Positions 26,459 to 34,669 of a DNA stretch of 47,718 nt are shown here, piece by piece. The DNA is from Myxococcales bacterium (lineage in GTDB: Bacteria; Myxococcota_A; Polyangia; Polyangiales; SLQV01): assembly GCA_007124745.1 (NCBI GenBank), contig SLEO01000151.1, forward strand, positions 1 to 47,718. Reading direction: 5' to 3'. Position 1 is the stretch's first letter, and every line of letters starts with the position of its first letter. The notes under the pieces are model-generated. The model saw only the letters and a program-made list of their open reading frames with translations. It was not told the origin of the DNA and did no database searches. Made by a program: the position numbers and the translations under genes.

Positions 26459-27079
26459 ATGGTGCGGACGCCCATCTCTCCGCCCGGCGGCGCGGCCAGC
26501 TCCGGCGGCTCGAAAGCCAAGCCTCTCCCGACGAGCGAGGCGTCCGCGCTCGCTTCCGACGGACGACCCCGGCTGCGGGCTCGCAGCCACGCCGAAGCTT
26601 TCCACGTTGTCCTCATCGAGCCTGAGATACCGCCCAATACCGGTGCCGTTGCCCGCACGTGTGCGGCGACGGGCGCCACGCTGCACCTTGTGGGACCAAT
26701 GGGCTTCGAGGTTAGCGAGCGCGCTGTGCGGCGGGCGGGACTCGACTACTGGCATCTCGTCGACGTACGCGTCTACGAAAACAGCGAAGTATTTCTGGCC
26801 CAGGTCCCGGAGGCGCGGCTTCGCCTCTTCACGACGGAAAGCGCCACCAACCTCTTCGACACCAACGGCACCGCACCCTTGAGACCCGGCGACTACTTGG
26901 TGTTTGGCAAAGAATCGACAGGTCTTGACCCAAGCTGGGTCGCTCGCTTTCCCAACCAAGCCGTTTCCATCCCCATGCCTGGGCCGATTCGCAGCCTAAA
27001 CCTAAGCAACGCGGTTGCCATCGCCCTCTACGAAGGCCTGCGCCAGAGCGGGACGCTGGACTCAGCCTTCCTTGGCTAA
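26459..27079 (+). CDS. trmL: tRNA 2'-O-methyltransferase TrmL (SPOUT family)
   Basis: TrmL methylates the 2'-O of nucleotide 34 in leucine tRNAs. The 206-aa protein has the SPOUT core HVVLIEPEIPPNTGAVARTCAATGATLHLVGPMGF, then DYLVFGKESTGLD and SIPMPGPIRSLNLSNAVAIALYEGLRQ, the knot motifs 2 and 3 that hold SAM. The first 45 residues are a Ser/Pro/Ala-rich extension not usual in TrmL; I found no better later start. It diverges from the exported-protein gene and converges on the SDR gene with an 8-bp gap. Confidence 0.92.
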   Translation: MVRTPISPPGGAASSGGSKAKPLPTSEASALASDGRPRLRARSHAEAFHVVLIEPEIPPNTGAVARTCAATGATLHLVGPMGFEVSERAVRRAGLDYWHLVDVRVYENSEVFLAQVPEARLRLFTTESATNLFDTNGTAPLRPGDYLVFGKESTGLDPSWVARFPNQAVSIPMPGPIRSLNLSNAVAIALYEGLRQSGTLDSAFLG

Positions 27080-27087
27080 TCGAGAAG

Positions 27088-28212
27088 CTAGCGCGTGAAG
27101 GCGGCCTCGACCTGCAGGCTGTGGGCCATGTCATCGAAATCAAAGCGCGGCGCAAAACCCGTCGCTTCGACAAAACGTCGATTGTCGACAGTGCAAGGAT
27201 AGCGGATGTGGTCGAGCTGCTCAGCGGGAAACCTAGAGGCGCGCAGGCCCCAGGCGTTCGCCACAAAGGTGCGCGCAAGGGTGAGCGGTACACTGCGCGG
27301 TCTCAACCCTAAGCGGTCATGGGTTTGGGAGAGAGGCAACGCGCCCTGCCCCGCTACATTGTAGACCCCGCAACGAAGGCCCTCTCGCGGCTGACCCGTG
27401 GGGCTTACCCCACCCAGGGTCACTTCGATAGCGGCAAGCAAGTCGCGCTCATGAATCAGCTGGATCATGGGGTCGAAGCCCGAGAGCATCAGCGGCCGCA
27501 TCAGATTGAAATACGTGCTGGCGGCGTTGCGCACGGTCCCGACAACGTGGCAGGGGCGTAAGATCACCGTCTCGGTACTCTGCACACGCCACATAAAGTT
27601 CTGGGCGGCTAAATCTAGGCTCACAAGGTCGCGAATCGCGAAAAAACGTTGAGCGCCCAGAAGCGGCGCATCCTCCTTGATGTAAGCCGGGTTCGCGGGA
27701 CCAGGGCCGTAGACGTCAGCGCTCGAAAGGACCACGAGTCGCGGCACCTTGAAGCGTTCCACGCATTCGAGCAGGCGGTGAAAGGCCGTTACGTTCCAGG
27801 AGAAGTGGAGTGCGTCCTTGGCTCGGAGGTTATGCAGGGTGCCGAGGTGTACGACCGCATCGAAGTTTCCGCGTTCGAAGACCTCAATGACGCGAGTTGA
27901 GCGCAGGTCGATGCGATAGAACTCGAGGTCCGTCGGCGCCCCGGGAAACGCGCGACGGTCGAGACCCACAAGCTCGAACGCACGACTCACCTGCCGCAAC
28001 CACACCTGGCCGAGGCGTCCACTCAGTCCGGTGACCAGAACGCGCAAGGGGCGTTGCGTCTCGGTAGCCCCGTCGGGCGGTGCTCGATGATTGCCCGCGC
28101 GGGTGACCTTCCCATCATCGGAAGCGTCAGCAGGCTCTGCACGCTTGAGAGACTGCTCCGCAAGCGCGAAAGGCCACGCGGGGCCTGGCTGTTGGTCGTC
28201 CGGTGTCGTCAT
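27088..28212 (-). CDS. Extended SDR (epimerase/dehydratase-like) protein
   Basis: The 374-aa protein has a Rossmann fold with the NAD(P)-binding motif TGLSGRLG at 61-68, then FDAVVHLGTLHNLRAKDA and LVVLSSADVYGPG at 160-171, as in NAD-dependent epimerases. The first 55 residues are a low-complexity tail. The Tyr-x3-Lys catalytic pair expected after the SSADVYG strand is not visible; the aligned stretch reads RFFAIRDLV at 189-197. The protein may bind a nucleotide without standard SDR catalysis. A likely -10 (TACAAT, 28264-28269 minus) lies upstream. Substrate unknown. Confidence 0.8.
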   Translation of the reverse strand: MTTPDDQQPGPAWPFALAEQSLKRAEPADASDDGKVTRAGNHRAPPDGATETQRPLRVLVTGLSGRLGQVWLRQVSRAFELVGLDRRAFPGAPTDLEFYRIDLRSTRVIEVFERGNFDAVVHLGTLHNLRAKDALHFSWNVTAFHRLLECVERFKVPRLVVLSSADVYGPGPANPAYIKEDAPLLGAQRFFAIRDLVSLDLAAQNFMWRVQSTETVILRPCHVVGTVRNAASTYFNLMRPLMLSGFDPMIQLIHERDLLAAIEVTLGGVSPTGQPREGLRCGVYNVAGQGALPLSQTHDRLGLRPRSVPLTLARTFVANAWGLRASRFPAEQLDHIRYPCTVDNRRFVEATGFAPRFDFDDMAHSLQVEAAFTR

Positions 28213-28263
28213 AGCAGCTAGTGAAACGGAGCGTGTGGCAAAGAAGCGCGGACCTCACGCACT

Positions 28264-28269
28264 ATTGTA
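28264..28269 (-). promoter_or_regulatory. Candidate -10 box of the SDR gene
   Basis: TACAAT on the minus strand about 50 nt before the SDR start codon. The -35 is unclear. An 8-bp inverted repeat, cctcacgc/gcgtgagg, spans 28253-28299 around it. Confidence 0.35.
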
Positions 28270-28337
28270 GGTGTAGCAGGACCTAGGTGCCGCGTGAGGG
28301 AGCCTCGTGCAGCGCTGTCGTCAGACGCCGGCATGGC

Positions 28338-29231
28338 TCAGAAAATACGGGTTCGTTCGAGCAACCCACGCTCCAGGAGTTCCCCCAAAGCGGCGCGTAC
28401 CGTCTCCGCCAAGATGCGCGGCGACGGCCCCCTCGCACCCACCGCAGGCTCGGGCAGGATCGGTGCGCCAAAATGCAGTGTATAGCGGGTGGGCAAGGGC
28501 AACCACAGGCCGAGCGCCCATTGAGGCACGATGGGAAACCCAGGAATATCGAAGCGCTCGAAGAAGGTTCTAACAAGCCCGAGCGACACGTACTGCTCCT
28601 CGGATCCCACCACAGCCACGGGCACGATTGGCACGCCGCAGTCGATAGCCAGTCGTGCAAAGCCGCGCCCGAAGGGCTGAAGCCGGTACCTATTCCGGAA
28701 AGGCTTAAGCATGCCCGCTGCTCCCTCGGGAAAGACAAGGACCGCTTCCCCGCGCTCCAGCAGAAGGCGTGCGTTGTCCGGGTGCCCGACAAACTGCCCC
28801 GCACGCGCAAAGAGCGCGCTGAGGTACGGCAGCGTCGCCACGAATCGGTCGACGGCAGACCGCACGAGACGTGGCGGCTCAGCATCGAGGGCCAGGGCCA
28901 AACCGACCATCAACCCGTCAAAAGGCAGTTGTCCCCCGTGATTGGCAGCAAGAATGACTGGGCCTTGAGGCACATTCTCTAGACCTACCGTGGTCACGCG
29001 GAAATAGTGTCGATAAACAAGGGCGCCGACGGACAGCACTCTGGAAGCGAGGGATGGGTCGAACCCGAAGGCATCAAGTCCCAACGCATTGGGTGGCGGA
29101 CGGAGCGCCTCGATGCGGTCGGGTAGCGAAAAGCCTAACGCGCGGGTCCGCACTGCTTCGGCGGCATCGCTCACCGACCGTTTTCCGCGCCGGAACGCCA
29201 ACCGAGACTGCCTTAGCGCCGCGAGCATCAT
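28338..29231 (-). CDS. 1-acylglycerol-3-phosphate acyltransferase-like (PlsC family)
   Basis: The 297-aa protein has the acyltransferase motif NHGGQLPFDG, an H-x6-D spacing seen in a subgroup of myxobacterial-type glycerol acyltransferases instead of the usual H-x4-D. A later EGAAGMLKPFRNRYRLQPFGRGF segment corresponds to the glycerol-3-phosphate/lysophosphatidate-binding motif, followed by VPIVPVAVVGSEEQY. It likely acylates a lysolipid at the inner membrane, with hydrophobic segments at the end of the core. The start is the double ATG at 29231. It faces away from the IMPase gene. Confidence 0.85.
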   Translation of the reverse strand: MMLAALRQSRLAFRRGKRSVSDAAEAVRTRALGFSLPDRIEALRPPPNALGLDAFGFDPSLASRVLSVGALVYRHYFRVTTVGLENVPQGPVILAANHGGQLPFDGLMVGLALALDAEPPRLVRSAVDRFVATLPYLSALFARAGQFVGHPDNARLLLERGEAVLVFPEGAAGMLKPFRNRYRLQPFGRGFARLAIDCGVPIVPVAVVGSEEQYVSLGLVRTFFERFDIPGFPIVPQWALGLWLPLPTRYTLHFGAPILPEPAVGARGPSPRILAETVRAALGELLERGLLERTRIF

Positions 29232-29514
29232 TCAGAGTCTCCAACATAAGCAGCCTAAGTGCCATCTATCGCGCGTATCTGTTCCGGGGGCACTTTACAC
29301 GCATGCCCCCGAGTTTTCGGGCGTGAATCCCGCACGCCTCTCCCCCAAAAAACCAAAGCCGGCAAGTGGGTCCCAACCGCCCACGCGGCTCTTTCCCTCA
29401 GGGTTTTCGCTATCTGGACCCCCTGAACGCTTACTATCGCGCCGATGCGCATGAATACACCGCACCGTTCGCCCGCCGCTTCCGTCGCGCAGACGCGCGC
29501 GCTAGGTTTTCCTG
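29232..29514. other. Divergent spacer between acyltransferase and IMPase-like gene
   Basis: No gene seen. A 7-bp stem GGGGGCA/TGCCCCC at 29286-29310 with TTTTC beyond, and a small cccga/tcggg stem next to it, could be a leader structure for the plus-strand gene. Promoters for both genes should lie here. Confidence 0.4.
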
Positions 29515-30354
29515 ATGCCCCCTAATCGCCTCACACCTGAACGCATCGATGCTCTGAGACTCGCCATCCTCCGAGCTGGACGAAGCGCCCTCGACGCCCA
29601 GCCCGACATGCAGCGCTCCTCTGAGCGCAAAGGCGATGGTTCACCGGTCACCGCACTCGACCGCGCCGTCGAGACGGCTCTCCGCGAGGAAACCCTGCGA
29701 CTCTTCCCGGATGCGCTCGTTCTCGGCGAGGAGGCGGGCCTTGGAGAAGCCACCGACTCAACCATCGAGACAGAAGACGCCGAACGCACCGACCATAGCA
29801 GCGAGCATTCGTCCGCGCGCGAACCTGCGTCGCCTCGTGTTGTCATCGACCCGATCGACGGCACACGCGCTTACATTCGCGGCCTCGACACCTGGTCTGT
29901 GCTCTACGCCATCGAGGTGCCCGGCGAAGGCGCCTACGCCTTCGCTTATCTGCCCGGCCGCGACCACCTGTATGAAGGCGACGGAACACGTACGCGCAGG
30001 GGCGACCGCGAAGTGCGCCTCAAGGGAGCCATCGAGCTCGATGCATCCTTAGTCCAGCACGGATCGCTCGGGCAGTTTGCCGACGCCGATCTCCTCACCT
30101 GGCTGCCCACGCTCGCGAAAGCTAGCTACACCCAACGCGGGTTTTCGGACTTCGCGGGCTACGCCGAGGTGCTCGAAGGACGCGCTGACCTCATGGTCGA
30201 CCCCTCGATACAGGTGTGGGATGTGAAGGCGCCGATGCTGCTCATCGAGGGAGCGGGCGGTCACACGCGACTCGCCACCGTGGGTGGTTCGCTCAACTGC
30301 TTCGCCGGCCGGGAGCCCGCACTCTCCCAGTGCATCGCAGCGCTAGGTCTTTAG
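29515..30354 (+). CDS. Inositol monophosphatase/CysQ-family phosphatase
   Basis: The 279-aa protein belongs to the Mg2+-dependent, Li+-sensitive phosphatase family. It shows KGDGSPVTALDRAVE, LGEEAG with the metal-binding Glu, VIDPIDGTRAYI with the Asp/Asp motif, and VWDVKAPMLLIEGAGG, the third metal site. Candidates are inositol-1-phosphatase, 3',5'-bisphosphate nucleotidase or histidinol phosphatase; the sequence does not choose between them. Between GEE and DPIDGT is a hydrophilic insert (ETEDAERTDHSSEHSSA) that is longer than usual. ATG 29515 lacks a clear ribosome binding site. Confidence 0.85.
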   Translation: MPPNRLTPERIDALRLAILRAGRSALDAQPDMQRSSERKGDGSPVTALDRAVETALREETLRLFPDALVLGEEAGLGEATDSTIETEDAERTDHSSEHSSAREPASPRVVIDPIDGTRAYIRGLDTWSVLYAIEVPGEGAYAFAYLPGRDHLYEGDGTRTRRGDREVRLKGAIELDASLVQHGSLGQFADADLLTWLPTLAKASYTQRGFSDFAGYAEVLEGRADLMVDPSIQVWDVKAPMLLIEGAGGHTRLATVGGSLNCFAGREPALSQCIAALGL

Positions 30355-30494
30355 CGCACCGAGTTTGTGAAGGCCGGAGGTGTCGCACGCGGCCTGTAGA
30401 GCCCAGACCGCACTTCCCAGCCCAGGACTCCCACAGCCCACGGCCCGTTCTCTGGGAGGGCCGGCGGCCTGCGCCCTACCTAGTGCGGGCCCTG

Positions 30495-30569
30495 CCTAGA
30501 CCGGGTACGCCCAGACTGGGTACGCCCAGCCTGGGTACGCCCAGCCTGGGTACGCCCAGCCTGGGCATT
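30495..30569. repeat. 15-bp tandem repeat array with palindromic units
   Basis: Five units of 15 bp, consensus cccagcctgggtacg, run in the convergent space between the IMPase-like gene and rpmB. Each unit contains the near-palindrome CCCAGcCTGGG. Two degenerate units follow on the right, reaching the rpmB stop codon. Units 3 and 4 are identical, which points to recent duplication. It could act as a transcription end or be a simple minisatellite. Confidence 0.85.
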
Positions 30570-30587
30570 GCCTAAGCTGGATGTTGA

Positions 30588-30785
30588 CTAGACTGCGTCT
30601 TGGCGGTCGAGCGTGCGGAGCGCAGACGTCGACAGCCGTACGCGCACGAACTTGCCGGCCGTCGCGTCCCAGATGCGCTTGGTCTGCAGGTTCGGCAACG
30701 ACCGCTTCTTGGTCTTAATGTTCGAGTGGGACACCTTGTGACCCACAAGCGGGCCTTTCCCCGTGATTTCGCAACGACGTGACAT
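30588..30785 (-). CDS. rpmB: 50S ribosomal protein L28
   Basis: The 65-aa protein begins MSRRCEITGKGPLVGHKVSHSNIKTKKRSLPNLQTKRIW, the conserved L28 pattern, and ends RLSTSALRTLDRQ. It has a single Cys and no CxxC pairs, so it is the zinc-free (C-) form. The C-terminal tail after LDRQ is shorter than in E. coli. It lies 139 bp downstream of rpmG on the same strand. Confidence 0.96.
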   Translation of the reverse strand: MSRRCEITGKGPLVGHKVSHSNIKTKKRSLPNLQTKRIWDATAGKFVRVRLSTSALRTLDRQDAV

Positions 30786-30924
30786 AACGATAAAACTTTC
30801 TTGTTAACTTCGGAGGAACACCAGCGGGGAGCTGCCGTCATTCGCCAGGGAAACCTGAGCCGCTGTTCGATCCAACAGCAACAGGGTCGGGCCTCGTGGA
30901 ACGCTAGAGTCAACCCTGTCCACG

Positions 30925-31092
30925 TTACTTCTTAGGGTTGGGCATCTTCTGCTCGTTGAAGACAACATGGCGGCGAACCACCGGGTCGTACTTCTTGATT
31001 TCGAGCTTCTCGGGCTTCGTCCTTTTGTTCTTCGTCGTGTAGTAGGCGTAGCCCGTACCCGCCGAGGACATTAATCTAATCATCTCGCGCAT
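30925..31092 (-). CDS. rpmG: 50S ribosomal protein L33 (not in ORF track)
   Basis: I translated this from the sequence; at 55 aa it is below the track cutoff. It reads [20 protein letters not shown], then [20 protein letters not shown] and ends [15 protein letters not shown]. This is a clear L33 with no cysteines, the zinc-free form. Start ATG 31092, stop TAA at 30925-30927. It is followed by rpmB and lies back to back with rpsN. Confidence 0.95.
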   Translation of the reverse strand: MREMIRLMSSAGTGYAYYTTKNKRTKPEKLEIKKYDPVVRRHVVFNEQKMPNPKK

Positions 31093-31281
31093 GCTTTGAC
31101 CCCGTCAGAAAAGTCGGCGAAGCCTAGCGTACGGGCCTTGCAGCAGCAAGCAAATCGCGTCATCCTTCGGCCTCTTATTCAGGGGAGCTGCTCGCGATGC
31201 GGCGGGCAGCCCCGGGAACGCCGATTGATGGACGCCCGCCGAGGCTGATTCTGCCGACGGGTTAGGGAAACAGAGGATGAC
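31093..31281. other. Divergent spacer rpmG-rpsN
   Basis: The space between the divergent rpmG and rpsN genes must hold their promoters. I looked for a Zur-like AT-rich palindrome because all three ribosomal proteins are zinc-free forms, and saw none. An imperfect inverted repeat, ggcgggcag against acgcccgcc, lies near 31201-31240. Confidence 0.35.
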
Positions 31282-31587
31282 ATGGCCACCAAGGCAAAGA
31301 TTGCGAACAATGACGCGCGCAAGCGCTTGAGTGAGAAGTACGCCGCGCGGCGCACGGAGCTAACGACGTCGCTCAAGGCCGGAAACCTGAGCTTTGAGGA
31401 ACAGCTTGCCGTGCTCGGCAAGCTGCAAAAGCTTCCCCGAAACTCGAGCAAGACGCGGGTGCGCAACCGCTGCGTTCTCTCCGGCCGTCCCCGTGGCTAC
31501 TACCGGAAGTTCGGCCTCTCGCGCATCGCAGTCCGCGAACTCGGCCTCAACGGCGAGATCCCCGGCCTCACCAAGTCCAGCTGGTAG
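31282..31587 (+). CDS. rpsN: 30S ribosomal protein S14 (zinc-free form)
   Basis: The 101-aa protein begins [24 protein letters not shown] and ends with the S14 signature [40 protein letters not shown]. It is the long form with one Cys and no CxxC pairs, as in E. coli S14, so it does not use zinc. AGAGGA lies close upstream of ATG. A strong terminator follows it at 31634. It is not in the usual spc operon. Confidence 0.97.
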   Translation: MATKAKIANNDARKRLSEKYAARRTELTTSLKAGNLSFEEQLAVLGKLQKLPRNSSKTRVRNRCVLSGRPRGYYRKFGLSRIAVRELGLNGEIPGLTKSSW

Positions 31588-31633
31588 CATCAAGCTGGCA
31601 GACCAAAGGTCTTAAGCTAGCCAAGTGGTCCGC

Positions 31634-31683
31634 GAAACGGGCTCACGCCGGGCAGACGCTCGCGTGAGCCCGTTTCTAATTTT
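31634..31683 (+). terminator. Strong intrinsic terminator after rpsN
   Basis: A perfect 15-bp stem, GAAACGGGCTCACGC with GCGTGAGCCCGTTTC, with a 13-nt loop, is followed by taatttta. It ends the rpsN transcript. A second hairpin, gcctacggcg/cgccgtaggc, lies at 31723-31747 and lacks a T run. Confidence 0.9.
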
Positions 31684-31843
31684 AGCGCGCGACGCAACCG
31701 GCCGACGGATGACCACGGCGTAGCCTACGGCGTTCACCGCCGTAGGCATTCGAACGTGCTGCAAGCACCCACAGCACGCTCGACAACAGCTACGGGTGCT
31801 GGCGTCTTAACCCTGCCAAGACTCAACACCTGTTTGCCAGAAT

Positions 31844-34288
31844 CTAGTGGCCGTAGCCGAGGGCTTTAAGTTGGGCCTCGGTTTCTGGGTCGATATGGGT
31901 CTTCTCTTGGGAGAGGCTCGAGGGCTTCTGCGGGGCGTCGGGAGGGACACCGCCTTCAAGCCAGGTTCGACGGTCTTGCGCGCCGACAAAACGTCCAAGA
32001 AGGCCACGCAGCAGGTGTCCTGCATAGGGCTCCTTCGCCGCATCCAGAGGCGTTTTCTCCCATGCGTCCGACTTTAGGTCGAATACCGTGAGCGAGTGGC
32101 CCTTGAACATGCCCTTCCAGCGGCGCGTTTGAACCGCCTTCTGGTACTCGAGAAAGTCGCTGAAGCCAACCTGGTGGTCAGCGGCCAAGCCGCCTCCCGC
32201 TAGGCGCTGCTCAAGGGTGACGCCTTCTGCCGCCGCGAAGGGTCGAACACCTGCCATGCTGAGCACCGTTGGGGCCACGTGCAACGTACTGACCGTATCG
32301 GCGATGCGCGCAGGCTTGATGCCCCGGGGGTAGTGAAAGAGCAGCGGAACGTGCAGTAGCTCGTTATAGAGCGAGTGCCCGTGACCCCAGGAAGCGTGCT
32401 CGGCGAACTCTTCACCATGGTCCGAAGTGATGACGATGAGCGTGTCCTCTGCGAGCCCGCGCTCCCGCAGCCCCTCCATGAAACGCGCAAGCTCTTCGTC
32501 GTGGTAGGAGATCTCGCCATCATGGAGTGCCATGAGCCGCTTCCGGTCGCGCTCGGTCAGGTTGATTTTGGGAGGATTGCGCTTGGCGTCGGCAAGCTGC
32601 GTTGGCGTGAGCCTGGGCTTGACGGGCCCATCGTAGGGATCGGGATCATACGCCTCTAGCCACTTGCCGGGCGGGTCGTAGGGCACATGCGGATCGATGG
32701 TCTGCAGGTACAGGAAGAAGGGCTTAAACGCCTCGGGGCCTGCCGGGGCATCAGGGCTGCTGCGCTGGGTATCGATCCACGCGAGGCCGTCCTTAAAGAC
32801 GTTCTCCGCCTCCGACCGCTTGCCGTCACGGATGTAGTTGACGTGTTTGCCCCACCCCTGATTGAAGCCGAACTTCTCGGATACAAAGCCATTGGCGATA
32901 AATGACGCCGTTGCGTAGCCGCTGGATTGGAAGATTTCTGATACGAGTTCGGCCTTATCGGGCAGCTTGGAGCCATCCTCTTTAGTCTGATGCGTCATCG
33001 GCCAGAGGCCGGTGAGCAGCGAAGCCACCGCAGGCTTGGTCCAGTTTTCCGGCGAGATGGCGTGCTCAAAGACCACACCGCGCTCCGCGAGCGCGTCGAG
33101 CGCAGGTGTCTTGACCCGCGACGGCTTGTTGAAGGCCTTGAGTCGCTCGGCGCGCAGCGTATCGATGAGCAGCACCACGATGTGCTTCGGCTTGGCCGCC
33201 GCGTCGGGCGGTTCGACCGCGGCCTTCGGCTGGAACAGCGCAAGCCTGCTCAGGACAACGGGCGCGCTGCTAGCGGGCACGCGCACTTCATAGCGATACC
33301 AGTCGCCCGGACCACCTTCGAACGAAAAGGCAAACTCTTGAGCCTCGGAGGCCTTCACAGCGAGCGGTTGAAAGGCCCCCGGCCCCTCCCCCGCGCCAAC
33401 CTGCCAAAAGCGGAACTCCACTGTCCCTTCCCCGCCCTCCGCTTGCGCTTCGAAAGCGAACATGCCTTCAGCGCTTGCGGGCAAGAAACCCGACACGCGG
33501 TCGTCAGCCTGCAGCCGGAGCCCGGGCTTGCCGCTCTCACTCGTGTGCGGTTTGGGTCCAGAAAGGGCGTCGAGCGCTTCAATGGTGGCAGCGCCGGTGC
33601 CCTTAGCCATCTCGTCCGCCGCCTCAGCCTCGCCTTTAGCGCCTTCGGTTGCCTTGGCTGCCGCCACGTCTTTCTCACCGAGGCGCATACGCAGCAATGT
33701 CGCCGCAGGGGTGGTAGCGGTGCCTAAGAAGCGCAAAAGCACATAGTTTTCGCCCGCAACGACAACCTTTTCCGGCACCTTAAAGGTGTAGGTTTGGATG
33801 CCCTCACCCAGCGGGAAGGAGCCGACCTCCTTGCCATTCACGAAGGCGATAATCGACGTCGCACGTTGCTTGCGTACCTGAACCTCAAGGGAGTGCGGGC
33901 GCGTGGTGTTCGCCAGCACAAAGACCCGGGCGGTGCTGCTGACATCGCGTCCGCGCAAGCTGCCAAGCGCCCGCGCCTCGCCTAAGCCATCATAAAATCC
34001 GCCCTGCGTGTACTTGAGGTAATCGTCGTCGGAAAAATCGATCCACGTTCCCTGCCGAAAGCGCTCGACCAGCCCAAAGCTCTTAAGAAGGTCGAGTTTC
34101 ACCTCGAGTTCGGCGAGCACGCTTTCCGTCCCACCCGGCGAAGGCACCGGGGCTTGCGCCGCTTCCTCGGAGGAAGCGCCGACTTCCGTTGTCTGCGAGC
34201 TGCTCGCTCCGCCACAACGCTCGCAGGATACGAGCGTCGCTAGCGTGAGGGCGCTGAGCGCGGCACGGAGCCCTTGGCGTGTCGCCAA
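31844..34288 (-). CDS. Sulfatase/alkaline-phosphatase superfamily lipoprotein
   Basis: This is a metal-dependent hydrolase on the outside of the cytoplasm. The C-terminal 450 residues have the superfamily core: VVLLIDTLRAERL for metal binding, NWTKPAVASLLTGLWP at the nucleophile position, TSDHGEEFAEHASWGHGHSLYNELLHVPLLF, and PTVLSMAGV. The nucleophile slot is Thr rather than the Cys/Ser of formylglycine sulfatases, so a phosphatase or phosphotransferase is as likely as a sulfatase. The N-terminal 300 residues appear to form a beta-sandwich region. I use TTG 34288 because it leaves a good lipoprotein signal (GLRAALSALTLATLVSC); the ATG 34516 ORF would place 76 residues before it. Substrate unknown. 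Confidence 0.8.
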   Translation of the reverse strand: MATRQGLRAALSALTLATLVSCERCGGASSSQTTEVGASSEEAAQAPVPSPGGTESVLAELEVKLDLLKSFGLVERFRQGTWIDFSDDDYLKYTQGGFYDGLGEARALGSLRGRDVSSTARVFVLANTTRPHSLEVQVRKQRATSIIAFVNGKEVGSFPLGEGIQTYTFKVPEKVVVAGENYVLLRFLGTATTPAATLLRMRLGEKDVAAAKATEGAKGEAEAADEMAKGTGAATIEALDALSGPKPHTSESGKPGLRLQADDRVSGFLPASAEGMFAFEAQAEGGEGTVEFRFWQVGAGEGPGAFQPLAVKASEAQEFAFSFEGGPGDWYRYEVRVPASSAPVVLSRLALFQPKAAVEPPDAAAKPKHIVVLLIDTLRAERLKAFNKPSRVKTPALDALAERGVVFEHAISPENWTKPAVASLLTGLWPMTHQTKEDGSKLPDKAELVSEIFQSSGYATASFIANGFVSEKFGFNQGWGKHVNYIRDGKRSEAENVFKDGLAWIDTQRSSPDAPAGPEAFKPFFLYLQTIDPHVPYDPPGKWLEAYDPDPYDGPVKPRLTPTQLADAKRNPPKINLTERDRKRLMALHDGEISYHDEELARFMEGLRERGLAEDTLIVITSDHGEEFAEHASWGHGHSLYNELLHVPLLFHYPRGIKPARIADTVSTLHVAPTVLSMAGVRPFAAAEGVTLEQRLAGGGLAADHQVGFSDFLEYQKAVQTRRWKGMFKGHSLTVFDLKSDAWEKTPLDAAKEPYAGHLLRGLLGRFVGAQDRRTWLEGGVPPDAPQKPSSLSQEKTHIDPETEAQLKALGYGH

Positions 34289-34467
34289 AGTGCGAGCGCT
34301 TGGACGCGGGTCCCGCCCGTGCGTGGGAGACTCCGCTCGCGTCTCGACGCGGCGAAGGGCGGAGGCGCCATCTGCCACCCCGCCAACGCACAGGTGCACG
34401 CTTCCAAACCCTGGGTCGTCGGCCGGGCGGGAAACGCCAGCGAATGCAGTCGAAAGTAGCTTGTGGA

Positions 34468-34512
34468 GCATGGTTCGGTTGCGCACGGTTCGGTTGAGCA
34501 TGGTTCGGTTCC
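34468..34512. repeat. 15-bp tandem repeat upstream of the sulfatase-like gene
   Basis: Three units, gcatggttcggttgc, gcacggttcggttga and gcatggttcggttcc. In the ORF-track frame they code for MLNRT/VRNRT-type repeats, but if the TTG start is right they lie in the leader. Confidence 0.7.
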
Positions 34513-34550
34513 GCATCGAAAGTCTCTCCTGGGGGCTCGGCTCCAGCCTA

Positions 34551-34637
34551 GCGGCCTACCCACCCACACTGTCCGGGCCGCACTGCCTGAGTCGTACTAT
34601 CTAGATCGGACTATCTAGATCGCGTTGAGTAGGCCGC
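34551..34637. promoter_or_regulatory. Putative operator/promoter region: inverted repeat enclosing twin direct repeats
   Basis: A 9-bp perfect inverted repeat, gcggcctac at 34551-34559 and gtaggccgc at 34629-34637, encloses two direct copies of actatctagatcg at 34596-34608 and 34610-34622 (14-bp spacing). Each contains the palindrome atctagat, which stands out in GC-rich DNA. It lies upstream of the sulfatase-like gene on the minus strand and just after the end of the DUF4388-like gene, so it could hold the promoter of the former. Function is inference. Confidence 0.45.
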
Positions 34638-34669
34638 GCTATCCCCGTCGACATAGGGGCGACCGAGCG

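Noticed and set aside
31093-31281. Zur box between rpmG and rpsN
   Set aside because: No AT-rich palindrome of the Zur type could be found by eye.
31723-31747. Second terminator after rpsN
   Set aside because: The hairpin is good but lacks a T run on either strand, and the first terminator already explains transcript end.
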